Virus record (IMG/VR): IMGVR_UViG_3300033149_005403 | Coordinates: 1-34,128 of that record | Source: a virus | Length of the DNA: 34,128 nucleotides | Strand: one strand, 5' to 3' | Shown: in pieces, positions 23,725 to 31,589 of the stretch | Position numbering within the stretch: the first letter of the stretch is position 1 | How the letters are laid out: each line of letters starts with the position of its first letter | Notes under the pieces: generated by a model | What the model was told of the DNA's origin: nothing | Seen by the model: only the letters and a program-made list of their open reading frames with translations | Database searches by the model: none | Made by a program: the position numbers and the translations under genes

Positions 23725-24177
23725 TTAACTCAGCACTCCGCTGCCTCCTGCACGATACGGACTCCCCTTAACCGCGACTGCCGCAATCGGCGTTCCCGTT
23801 CCATGCGTTCCCGAAAAATCGAAAACGACGCGGGTGTATCGCTTTTTACCGCGATATCCGATATTCGCGACCGCCGGAATATCCGCATTGGCATCCGCGA
23901 CGAAAAATTTCCCGGTCGTGGCATCAACCATGGTTCCGATATAGTCATCGGCTGATGTAACTGCCGCCATATCGCTCGCGTCAGATTCATCACCATGCTG
24001 CAGAATACATTCGATTTTGTTCGTCCCCGAGAGCGTAATACCCTCAATCCCGAACATAATCACATGTTCAACTGCCCCATATCCGGATTTATCGATTGTC
24101 GCGCCATCCACGTCTGCGTCAGCTACGACCGGATAAACGCTATACTCAACCGATACATTGTTATGCAGATCATTCAT
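23725..24177 (-). CDS. Capsid-associated protein, decoration-like
   Basis: A 150-residue beta-rich protein directly after the major capsid gene. It shows the pattern GAVEHVIMFGIEGITLSGTN and a segment GYRGKKRYTRVVFDFSGT (about 108-125) that I associate with conserved head proteins beside HK97-type capsids. It may decorate or stabilise the capsid or act as a head completion protein. The start at 24177 has AGAGG seven bases upstream; a TTG at 24192 is possible. No membrane segment or enzyme motif. Confidence 0.65.
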   Translation of the reverse strand: MNDLHNNVSVEYSVYPVVADADVDGATIDKSGYGAVEHVIMFGIEGITLSGTNKIECILQHGDESDASDMAAVTSADDYIGTMVDATTGKFFVADANADIPAVANIGYRGKKRYTRVVFDFSGTHGTGTPIAAVAVKGSPYRAGGSGVLS

Positions 24178-24231
24178 TATGTGTCCTCTCAAGTCTCTTG
24201 ATTTTTAACTTCAGAATCTTCCGCTCGGCTT

Positions 24232-25590
24232 TTAGGTGCGATTCAGCCGCACAAATGCGTTGACATCACGCAGACCCCCGTCGACCCGGGCATCCATGAG
24301 AATCCCGACGTGACGCGAGGCGGCATACAGCTCAACCAGTTTCTGCATTACGAACGCCTTCCGGTCGCAAATCGTGTAAAAACTGAAATCGCCGAATGCC
24401 ATTACCGCATCACCATCTGCCGATACGGTGGGCCAGAATTCAGTCTCCATCACCGGATACCCCGCCAACGTAGGCGGTTCGCCGGCTTGGAAATTCCGCT
24501 GCCACATGAAAAGTCCCGTTCCTGAACCGCCCGAATCATCGCGCAACAGCATCGCCTTTTTCATGTAGGTTCGATTCATCAACCAGCGTGCATTACTGCG
24601 ATACGCGGCTTTCAGGTTGTATGGTAATCCCTGAACATCATTGACTGTAATTTCTGCTGACGTGGCAGTTTCGACATCAACTGCCGTGATTCCCGATGTT
24701 GAGAGAATTCCTAACGGCTGTTCGACTCCTGTGCCATAAACGAAATAGCCCTCCTCGACCTCGCCTTTACGCTCGGCATACATCTCAACCAGAAGCTGAA
24801 TCAGATTGAAATCGCTGTCATCCAACAGCTCCCAAGGAATTTTGACAATCGCAGCCATCGAATGAGGCTCGAATGTTAGTTTCCCCGCGATGTTGGTCAG
24901 GTCTTCAGGTGTGATCGTCTCGCCGTCTTTCACAACCGACACTGTCGGTGTAAATTCGAACGAAGGATACGTGACTTTGCTCTTCGTTGTCGTGATGATT
25001 CGCGCAACCTTCCTGATCCATGTTGCATCCGCCAGTTTCCGGATCAGCTCCTGACGCCGATCCTCGCTGACGAGATATCCACCATCAGGGTCTGACAGGC
25101 GACTCAATGCCTTTTGCTGTACATCCAGAAACGCTTTCTCATACGGAGAAAACTCCCTATGATACAGCCCATAAATCGGATCAGCTGATTGCGCCTTCAG
25201 CCATGCCGTAAACAGATTACGCTCTGCCGATTTCACAGCATCTGCCGGCGAGAGAATTTCACCGATTCCGAATGCCGCGTTCATCGCCTTTACAACCGCT
25301 GCATCTGTCACCAAATCATTCTCTGTTGATCTGGGAGCCGGAATACCATCTCCGACCGGATGCGGCGCGGCAGGCTTGTTGAACTGAACGCCCATCGCCT
25401 CGAATTTCGTTGCAACGCTATCCAGCTTTTTCACCTGATCTGACAGATTTAACGCTTCATCGAGGAGCCCCTCGATTTTCTGAATCTCTTCTGAGGTTCC
25501 GGCGCGCTTCTCTTCCTCAAGCTGCTTCTGGATTACACGAGCCTCATCGTATTTGGCTTGTGCTTGTTGCAATAACTGTTCTTTCGTCAT
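24232..25590 (-). CDS. Major capsid protein, HK97 fold
   Basis: A 452-residue major capsid protein. Residues 1-65 form the coiled-coil delta domain that is cut off by the protease in this family (MTKEQLLQQAQAKYDEARVI, EKRAGTSEEI). The HK97 body starts at about residue 130 with FSPYEKAFLDVQQKAL, LSDPDGGYLVSEDRRQELIR, IARIITTTKSKVTYPSFEFT and the P-domain and E-loop strands, and ends RVDGGLRDVNAFVRLNRT. It overlaps the protease gene by ATGA. Length and features are typical. It forms the icosahedral shell. Confidence 0.95.
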   Translation of the reverse strand: MTKEQLLQQAQAKYDEARVIQKQLEEEKRAGTSEEIQKIEGLLDEALNLSDQVKKLDSVATKFEAMGVQFNKPAAPHPVGDGIPAPRSTENDLVTDAAVVKAMNAAFGIGEILSPADAVKSAERNLFTAWLKAQSADPIYGLYHREFSPYEKAFLDVQQKALSRLSDPDGGYLVSEDRRQELIRKLADATWIRKVARIITTTKSKVTYPSFEFTPTVSVVKDGETITPEDLTNIAGKLTFEPHSMAAIVKIPWELLDDSDFNLIQLLVEMYAERKGEVEEGYFVYGTGVEQPLGILSTSGITAVDVETATSAEITVNDVQGLPYNLKAAYRSNARWLMNRTYMKKAMLLRDDSGGSGTGLFMWQRNFQAGEPPTLAGYPVMETEFWPTVSADGDAVMAFGDFSFYTICDRKAFVMQKLVELYAASRHVGILMDARVDGGLRDVNAFVRLNRT

Positions 25591-26690
25591 TTCAATAACT
25601 CCATTGCTACGTTAAGACTCTTACTCCTCAACCGCAGATATTGCAATCGCTCCTCATCTGTGAGTGGACGTACCGGCTCGGCAGATAACCGTTTGATTGT
25701 CTCTCCGCGCTCAACCGGATCCAATTTATTCAGTAATCGTGAACATAATGTGATTACACGATCCGGCTCAAATTCACCAACGAGTGTATCCTCGTCGGCA
25801 GTAATATCAAACAATAAATCGATAGATTTTTTCCACGGCGCTATGATCGTATCATCATCAAATTGCGACCGCATTTTAGTATAATATCGCTCGAGATGTT
25901 TTTTCACTCCCCCGATTTCTGTATCAGGAATGTCAACTCCACCACGCGCCCCCATGACAACCCCCGCCGCCGCGAATACTGCACGAGGGATGCAATGAAG
26001 TTGACCATTGATTACATCGCCGATGAGCAATTTATATGAACCGAAATTCTCTGGCGCTGCGCGATCATACCAGACAAATCCCCGTCGATATTTCGTATTT
26101 GGTGCATCGTCGGCTTTAGCCCATGCTCTGACACGTTTCTCTGCTGCTGGTTTATCCCATGCCCGCGATCGACTCGCCAATGGTAAATCCTGAAACGGCA
26201 CGACGCTTTTTACTGCCGTAATTGATGCTGCCTCATTTGCTGGAAATACAACCGCAGATATTTCGTATAACAACACCTCCAGTATCTGCCGAATCTGCCG
26301 ACCGTCAATTTCTTCAAATTTATCCCGAATGGTTCGAAATCCAATTGACAGTTTATCGAGAATACCCTCAATCATTTTTACATAAATATCCTCAACCGAC
26401 GGTGCGTTTGATAATTTCGCCCGGAAATAGAGCCCCTTTTCATCTTCACTCGCATCCGTTACAACTCCGATCAATCCCGCCGGTGACCAATCATGTCCTG
26501 ATAAAAATTTCACCGCACCTTGAGGCACGCGCTCCTGCAGTGTCTTTTTGAATGCTCCTGGCATGACAATATCATCCTGCTGATCGATATTGCCAAATGT
26601 CGATGCATATCCCTCAACGATCCGATCGTCTGTTTTGCCCTCCTTGACTGCCTTCAGCTCAACCGGAAATTCCAGAATTTCGTAATTCAT
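25587..26690 (-). CDS. Prohead protease (HK97 type) with extra C-terminal domain
   Basis: A 367-residue protein. Residues 1-160 form the HK97-type (U35) serine protease fold: VEGYASTFGNIDQQDDIVMP (26-45), LSGHDWSP with the catalytic His (64-71), LSIGFRT with the catalytic Ser (about 114-120) and VLLYEISAVVFPANE with an acidic residue (138-152). It matures capsid and scaffolding parts. The remaining 200 residues form a second domain (AEKRVRAWAKADDAPNTKYR, GFVWYDRAAPENFGSYKLL, RAVFAAAGVVMGARGGVDIP) that I know from other phage proteases with unknown role. AGGA precedes the ATG. Confidence 0.92.
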   Translation of the reverse strand: MNYEILEFPVELKAVKEGKTDDRIVEGYASTFGNIDQQDDIVMPGAFKKTLQERVPQGAVKFLSGHDWSPAGLIGVVTDASEDEKGLYFRAKLSNAPSVEDIYVKMIEGILDKLSIGFRTIRDKFEEIDGRQIRQILEVLLYEISAVVFPANEAASITAVKSVVPFQDLPLASRSRAWDKPAAEKRVRAWAKADDAPNTKYRRGFVWYDRAAPENFGSYKLLIGDVINGQLHCIPRAVFAAAGVVMGARGGVDIPDTEIGGVKKHLERYYTKMRSQFDDDTIIAPWKKSIDLLFDITADEDTLVGEFEPDRVITLCSRLLNKLDPVERGETIKRLSAEPVRPLTDEERLQYLRLRSKSLNVAMELLK

Positions 26691-26699
26691 TTTTCAATC

Positions 26700-28802
26700 C
26701 TATTCAATGATTGGAACCAAATCACAACGACAATTCGGATGCAATGGCGGACCCGGAATGTCCTCATAATCCAGTTTTATCGGCGGTAATGGATCATCCT
26801 CAGGATCTCTGGGTATAGGCTGAAATGTATCCCCCTGGTTGAAAAAATTAGTCCCGACAGCAATTCGCCTGCCTCGCATTGCCTCACAATACTCGCATGC
26901 ATCTCCGCCTGCCGGCAGCCACTCTTTTATTTTGATTCCGTTCTCTTTCCAAACCGCCTCGGCAGCTCGTGATAGTGCTCGAGCCGTCTCCGTCCGCGCA
27001 ACCATGTATGCACGCGCTTCCGTCCAATTTCCAAATTTAGCCATCAACCGCTCAATTATTTCAGCATAGCTCAATCCATCACGCTGCGCCGCCAATATAA
27101 TCGATCTGACATCATTGATGGAGGTTTCTGAAATCACATTCGCCAATCGGAATTTATAATCCCTGATGAATGCCTGTACCTCCGCGCTCGATAAATCAAA
27201 TGCAACTCCTAACTCAGCCGCTGCCATCTGTCCTGCGCTAATCAATACCTGTGTAATAACCGGAATACCGTCATCGAGTATTCGCTCAACCCATTCCTCT
27301 CCTAATTCAAACATCGTCAATTGCCGCATTATAGCATCCAGATCGCCTTCAGTATATTTGACGTTTGACTTCAGCCGCCTTACGAGACGTAAAACATCTT
27401 TCGATTGATGATCAAATTCTCGTGCTGCCCATTCCCGAATTTTAGACGTGGATTTTTCTGCAACCTCGCGTCGCAGAACTGCACCATTTGCCAATATACT
27501 CCATCGGAGCGATTTTATTTCATCATTTGAGGATTTCCCGCCTCCTGATGATTTCTGCATAGGCGTCTCAATGGTATTCAACGGCATGAGAAACACATCG
27601 CCACCAGGAGCTAACGGCAATCCCCATTCAATCCTCGCCTCGTTCCGGGTCATAATACCAGATTTTAACGCCTCCAATACCTGTTTGGAACGCGACTCCC
27701 TAATTGCTGATAATGCCGATACATTTGAAATATCATGTCGAACGAAAATACCACCGCCGAAATCCGATACCAATCCCTCGGTCAATTCCTCGTCCCAACG
27801 TACCTGCGCAGGACGGATTGTATCCTGATAAAATGCTGTTCGCGCCTCCTGATAATTCGAGAATGTTGACCGTTTCAATCCGACATTGAGCCCGATCAGT
27901 ATCGGCGGTACACCAAATATCGTACAAATGCGAGCCTCACTGACGTCCCGTAAATCGGGAAATGTCAGCTCCTTCATGTTCAGTGAAATCGTCTTTATGT
28001 CCTCAATACTGCCACCCATGAACAGCGGTGTCCCTCTTCGATCACCTTCATACCTCGAAGCCCACATCGACCTGTATCGCTCAATCTGCGAAGCGTCCAT
28101 GTCACCTTTCATACGCACGATCACGCCTGGAGCTTTTCCACGATTCTCCAGTGTGATTTTCGTAAAATCGGTTGCTTCATTGTCAGTACCTATATCCCGC
28201 AATCCTGCAATCATCGGCGACATTCCAAAATAATCATTCAGTGGGTCCGACGCCTTGAGATGAATCATGTCCTCCGGTTTAATGAGAAATTTCCTCTCCC
28301 CCAGGGTATAAATATACCCCTCGATAAATTTATCAGCCGACGGAATAATACTAACCCGATCCGGTCGGAGCGACCATAACATTACAGGAACACCCGCAGC
28401 ATTACGCCATTTCTCAATGAAAACGTTTCCAGACAAATAATAATAGATCAATGATAATGATTTGAACTCATGCTCGGTCATAAACGGATTAGGGCGTTTC
28501 AGTAATCCACGCAATCTGTGACCCGGCAATACCCGTCCGTCCCTCTCATCATAAACCCGCGCCGGCGCTTCACAGAATGACGACATGATCATATTGATCG
28601 CGCTATAGACCACCGAATTCCGTTTGTATCCGCCCTGCGCCAGATCAGCATAATCACTATCACCATACTGCGGCGTCGATCCCGATCCCAGATAGAAGAC
28701 CAGATGACTCGATTGCGGCAACGGTTTCGGCTTTGCCTTGAATGATTTCAGTAATCCCGTCAAGAGATTTTTCAAATTCACATGCTCCTGTATGCCCTCC
28801 AT
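26700..28802 (-). CDS. Portal protein fused to a MuF-like head morphogenesis domain
   Basis: A 700-residue protein. Residues 1-400 are an HK97-type portal: NSVVYSAINMIMSSFCEAPA, KRPNPFMTEHEFKSLSLIYYYLSGN, DMIHLKASDPLNDYFGMSPM and IFGVPPILIGLN. It forms the ring at one capsid vertex for DNA passage. The C-terminal 270 residues carry a SPP1 gp7/Mu gpF-type domain: ARAYMVARTETARALSRAA, IKEWLPAGGDACEYCEAM and the Cys/His-rich end LHPNCRCDLVP. In many phages these are two genes. The ATG at 28802 has no clear ribosome site and follows a long non-coding gap; a GTG at 28781 behind AGGAG is an alternative start. Confidence 0.92.
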   Translation of the reverse strand: MEGIQEHVNLKNLLTGLLKSFKAKPKPLPQSSHLVFYLGSGSTPQYGDSDYADLAQGGYKRNSVVYSAINMIMSSFCEAPARVYDERDGRVLPGHRLRGLLKRPNPFMTEHEFKSLSLIYYYLSGNVFIEKWRNAAGVPVMLWSLRPDRVSIIPSADKFIEGYIYTLGERKFLIKPEDMIHLKASDPLNDYFGMSPMIAGLRDIGTDNEATDFTKITLENRGKAPGVIVRMKGDMDASQIERYRSMWASRYEGDRRGTPLFMGGSIEDIKTISLNMKELTFPDLRDVSEARICTIFGVPPILIGLNVGLKRSTFSNYQEARTAFYQDTIRPAQVRWDEELTEGLVSDFGGGIFVRHDISNVSALSAIRESRSKQVLEALKSGIMTRNEARIEWGLPLAPGGDVFLMPLNTIETPMQKSSGGGKSSNDEIKSLRWSILANGAVLRREVAEKSTSKIREWAAREFDHQSKDVLRLVRRLKSNVKYTEGDLDAIMRQLTMFELGEEWVERILDDGIPVITQVLISAGQMAAAELGVAFDLSSAEVQAFIRDYKFRLANVISETSINDVRSIILAAQRDGLSYAEIIERLMAKFGNWTEARAYMVARTETARALSRAAEAVWKENGIKIKEWLPAGGDACEYCEAMRGRRIAVGTNFFNQGDTFQPIPRDPEDDPLPPIKLDYEDIPGPPLHPNCRCDLVPIIE

Positions 28803-29222
28803 AACTGGAGGATGTAATAATGTAATGAGAAATGTAATTGATTTCCAATTACGTTTCCACGCCCTTTATATGAGCCTCAAATGGGCGTGGGTATTGAGTG
28901 ATTCGTTTCCCGCAGAGTAAAGGCTATAATAGGTGTAATTGGTGTGTAATTGGTTTCCAATTACATTATCAGCCCGTATCAGCATTATGTTTAATCTCTG
29001 CTGTAATTGGAAATAATTTCCTTTCGTTGATTCTCGCAAACCACTTTTCATTTTCTCCAATTACAATTACTCACGCGCGCGCGTATATAAAGAATAAGAG
29101 TCGCCATTCCAATTACGAGAAATTACATCCCGTATTTTCAATGACTTGGAAGTTATTACAAAATCGATTTTCCTATTACCGATTTTCCTATTACAAACCT
29201 TAACTCTAACATCATCAGATAT
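28803..29222. repeat. 420-bp non-coding gap with TGTAATTGG repeats
   Basis: This gap between terminase and portal holds at least seven full copies and several variants of TGTAATTGG/CCAATTACA: TGTAATTG at 28833, CCAATTACG at 28845, TGTAATTGG at 28934, 28945 and 29002, CCAATTACA at 28957 and 29057, CCAATTACG at 29109, CCTATTACC at 29172 and CCTATTACA at 29187. The copies at 28945 and 28957 form a perfect inverted pair with a 3-bp spacer, and 28934/28945 are 11 bp apart. An alternating CG run stands at 29074-29084. No convincing gene is seen; a 55-65-codon frame crossing the repeats is treated as chance. Confidence 0.7.
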
Positions 29223-30485
29223 TTACGCAAGCCAGAACTCTCCGTCCTCTTCAACCAGCATTAATTCTGTGAATGCCCATACCCGGGCATCCATCCGGTC
29301 AGGTGATTTAGGGTCCCCCTGAACATAGGTACAACACTGATCCTCGCATTCCCCGAATATGCCGACCTGGTGCAGGAGTCCCTGTTCATCCAGCGATGCA
29401 ATCGGTTCAGCCCGCACCATTTTCCCGCGTGAGGCGTGAACTAGCTTAACCTTAACTGTAGAATTAACCGTGTGGATTGTGTGTTCGATCATCTCTCCGC
29501 CGTTATTTGCCTCAGCTATGATCGCATCTGCCCGCAATATCTGGTATACGTTAACCGCTTTCTGCGCCCAGCCGGCGGGACTCTCCTGACAACTCAGATC
29601 CGCCAGCATATAACCATGATTGTCAACTCCTCGTCCAGCAACCACGATTCCTGTTTCATCTGAATCGTCATTCGAGCTTGCCGCAGGATCGATTGCAACT
29701 ACAATTCGCACTAAATCAGGATGTTTGCTGACCCGATTTTTATCAAACGTTGATCGTTTCCATAATGCCCCTTCGATGTCTTCGAGGATTTCCGCATTCA
29801 ATTCCTGACGCCCTAAACGTGTCCCCTCGTATTTTTTGATGATGCGGTCTGCAAATGACGGCGCCAGATTATCAATGTTGTCATACGTGGTCATGCGAGT
29901 CATAATGGTTAAATCATCATCTATCAGATTTTTCAGCAGTTTTATAGGACGTGGAGTAGTCGTTATACAAATTCGCGGATTCATTCCCGATCTCAATCCG
30001 AACTGCAGATTGTCCCAGGTCTCCTGGGGATATTTCCAGTAACAGAGCTCATCACACCAAGCCGCCTCGTGCTGTGGACCGCGGAGCGAATCGGGCTCTT
30101 CAGCAGAATACAGATGTGCAATCGCACCATTTCCGAATTCAATTCGGGATTTCGACGGTATATATCGGGGTTCATAACCGGATTTCCAATTCAACGATAA
30201 TATCCCTGCGCGCCCTTGTGGCGGTGGCAGATCAACCATAACATCTCTCACATCTGCTGCTGTCCGTCCTACAAATGCGAAAACGCCATAAACATTATTC
30301 TCAATACAGGATCGAATCCATTCAGCACCAGTTCGAGTTTTACCGCCGCCGCGTCCTCCAATCGCTAACCAGTAAACCCAATCACCATCCGGCGGCAATT
30401 GATTTTGACGCGCCACCAGATTCCATCGCCGCTGAATCTCATGCCAGACCAGATTAGCCATCTGTCGCGTATCAGGAGCTGCCAT
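29223..30485 (-). CDS. Terminase large subunit (TerL)
   Basis: A 420-residue packaging motor. The ATPase part shows Walker A GGRGGGKT (about 43-50), Walker B AAWCDE (about 141-146) and the coupling motif TTTPRP (about 175-180). The nuclease part shows VVAIDPAAS with the first metal aspartate (about 266), a second acidic residue in IIAEANNGGE (about 325) and SPDRMDA (about 394-400). It cuts concatemers and pumps DNA into the prohead. The start is taken at ATG 30485; a TTG at 30497 gives four more residues. It overlaps the small subunit by 14 bp. Confidence 0.95.
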   Translation of the reverse strand: MAAPDTRQMANLVWHEIQRRWNLVARQNQLPPDGDWVYWLAIGGRGGGKTRTGAEWIRSCIENNVYGVFAFVGRTAADVRDVMVDLPPPQGRAGILSLNWKSGYEPRYIPSKSRIEFGNGAIAHLYSAEEPDSLRGPQHEAAWCDELCYWKYPQETWDNLQFGLRSGMNPRICITTTPRPIKLLKNLIDDDLTIMTRMTTYDNIDNLAPSFADRIIKKYEGTRLGRQELNAEILEDIEGALWKRSTFDKNRVSKHPDLVRIVVAIDPAASSNDDSDETGIVVAGRGVDNHGYMLADLSCQESPAGWAQKAVNVYQILRADAIIAEANNGGEMIEHTIHTVNSTVKVKLVHASRGKMVRAEPIASLDEQGLLHQVGIFGECEDQCCTYVQGDPKSPDRMDARVWAFTELMLVEEDGEFWLA

Positions 30486-30939
30486 GTTCGGACTCAATTT
30501 TAGACATCAGTTTCCGGTACATTTTCAATAAATCCTCATCGCTCAGGTTCGAATATGGACTATCGCCGGCAGGATTTGTCGGCGCGACTTTGACCGGCGA
30601 ATCCAATCCGAGCAGTTTTGCCCGTCGATCCATAATTCGTAATAATTTATCAACGAGTTCGATCTCGCCCTCGTCGAGCACTCGATCCCAGCAGAGCCGC
30701 TGAAGATGATCGAGCCGATGCAACTCGAGCTCCCGAACCTCGAGGGCTGGCTCGGTTGTTATACGTTCAATCGCGCGCTTGATTGCATGATATGCTCCTG
30801 ACCGGCCCTTAAAACCACATTCCCGCGCAATGTAATTGAGGTCATATCCCGCTTTCCGAAGCTCCAAGGCTTTTGCCTCACGTTCCGACTGCGCAATTTT
30901 TCGTTTCGATGTTTTCTGATTACCTCTTCTTACTGCCAT
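30472..30939 (-). CDS. Terminase small subunit (TerS)-like protein
   Basis: A 155-residue protein in front of TerL. It has a basic N-terminus, a helix-turn-helix (LRKAGYDLNYIARECGFKGR, about 28-47) and a central helical part with RLDHLQRLCWDRVLDEGEIE for ring formation, then a Ser/Gly-rich tail. This layout fits small terminases that recognise packaging sites. No strong ribosome site is seen. The overlap with TerL supports translational coupling. Confidence 0.85.
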   Translation of the reverse strand: MAVRRGNQKTSKRKIAQSEREAKALELRKAGYDLNYIARECGFKGRSGAYHAIKRAIERITTEPALEVRELELHRLDHLQRLCWDRVLDEGEIELVDKLLRIMDRRAKLLGLDSPVKVAPTNPAGDSPYSNLSDEDLLKMYRKLMSKIESEHGSS

Positions 30940-30957
30940 AGTTCAAACCGCATAGGT

Positions 30958-31227
30958 TTAAGTTGGATGCTCTAAATTGATATCTTTTCTGCATTTAAGT
31001 AACTTCATATCTTTACGGAGATGTCCATCGATCAGGACGAGTTGACCGTCATCAAGCTCCCGGGCAACGAGGGCTTGTGCATAACCTATTTCACGCAGGA
31101 TTCCCCGCAGGGCGCGGGATTGATTTTTAGGATGGATGCGCCAGTTTTTAGGATTATCAAGCAATTCCGACGCCTTAACGCGTCTAAAATCCGTGATACG
31201 ATCCCTGAATGCGCTATTATTCGGCAT
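30958..31227 (-). CDS. Truncated ParB-like domain protein
   Basis: An 89-residue protein that starts like the ParB/Srx-fold proteins found near phage terminases: FRRVKASELLDNPKNWRIHP (about 14-33), ALRGILREIGYAQALVARELDDGQ and LIDGHLRKD (about 66-74). In the full-length proteins that I know this is followed by a further 30-100 residues with the rest of the fold. Here it ends after 15 unrelated-looking residues (KLLKCRKDINLEHPT), and I could not find the missing part in other frames downstream. It may be a truncated or recombined gene, still expressed as first gene after the late promoter. Confidence 0.7.
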   Translation of the reverse strand: MPNNSAFRDRITDFRRVKASELLDNPKNWRIHPKNQSRALRGILREIGYAQALVARELDDGQLVLIDGHLRKDMKLLKCRKDINLEHPT

Positions 31228-31259
31228 CTAAAATACTCCAGCAATTTAATGCTGTCTCG

Positions 31260-31288
31260 AGTTTACGATAAAAAAATCCCCTTGTCAA
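31260..31288 (-). promoter_or_regulatory. Sigma-70-like promoter of the late operon
   Basis: The minus strand reads TTGACA (31283-31288), 17 bp, then TAAACT (31260-31265), 33 bp ahead of the ParB-like gene. The -35 box is perfect and forms one arm of the terminator hairpin at 31270-31309, so the end of one operon and the start of the next overlap. This may give mutual exclusion between termination and initiation. Confidence 0.6.
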
Positions 31289-31309
31289 GAGGACAAGAGA
31301 ATTTTTTTT
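31270..31309. terminator. Bidirectional intrinsic terminator
   Basis: CTTGTC and GACAAG pair across a 5-base loop, with G-T extension, and T-tracts lie on both sides: ATTTTTTT on the minus strand and AATTTTTTTT on the plus strand. On the minus strand it ends the transcript of the repeat protein operon (32356 to 31344). Confidence 0.8.
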
Positions 31310-31343
31310 GATCGATTATGAAAAAAAATCGGTCAGTTGGGAA

Positions 31344-31589
31344 TCATTTCTCTTCCGTTGGTTTATACAGGTCAGGATTGCGGTGAATACTATCCCTGAT
31401 AAGTTTCCGATGTTCTCGTGCGAGCCGCGTACATTCATCGCGTGAAATAGGTTGTTGAATTGTATCCGGTAATCGGGAGTATTTCAACCCCCCAACCAGC
31501 AACCCCATCCCGTGTTTACTGTGATGATACGTGATATGGTATGTCCAGTTGCCGGTCTCACGTTCGCAGAAAATCTGGGTTTTCAGCAT
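31344..31589 (-). CDS. Small protein, unknown function
   Basis: An 81-residue protein rich in His, Arg and Tyr (YHITYHHSKHGMG). Its C-terminal half is basic and helical (SRDECTRLAREHRKLIRDSI). No family recognised. GGAGGAG lies before the ATG, which overlaps the end of the repeat protein by 7 bp, so both come from one transcript driven by the promoter at 32408-32436. The terminator follows about 35 bp after its stop. Confidence 0.6.
   Translation of the reverse strand: MLKTQIFCERETGNWTYHITYHHSKHGMGLLVGGLKYSRLPDTIQQPISRDECTRLAREHRKLIRDSIHRNPDLYKPTEEK

Noticed and set aside
28866-29060. Small minus-strand frame of 55-65 residues between terminase and portal
   Set aside because: It has a weak GGAG before an ATG, but its second half is read from the TGTAATTGG repeats and its composition looks random.
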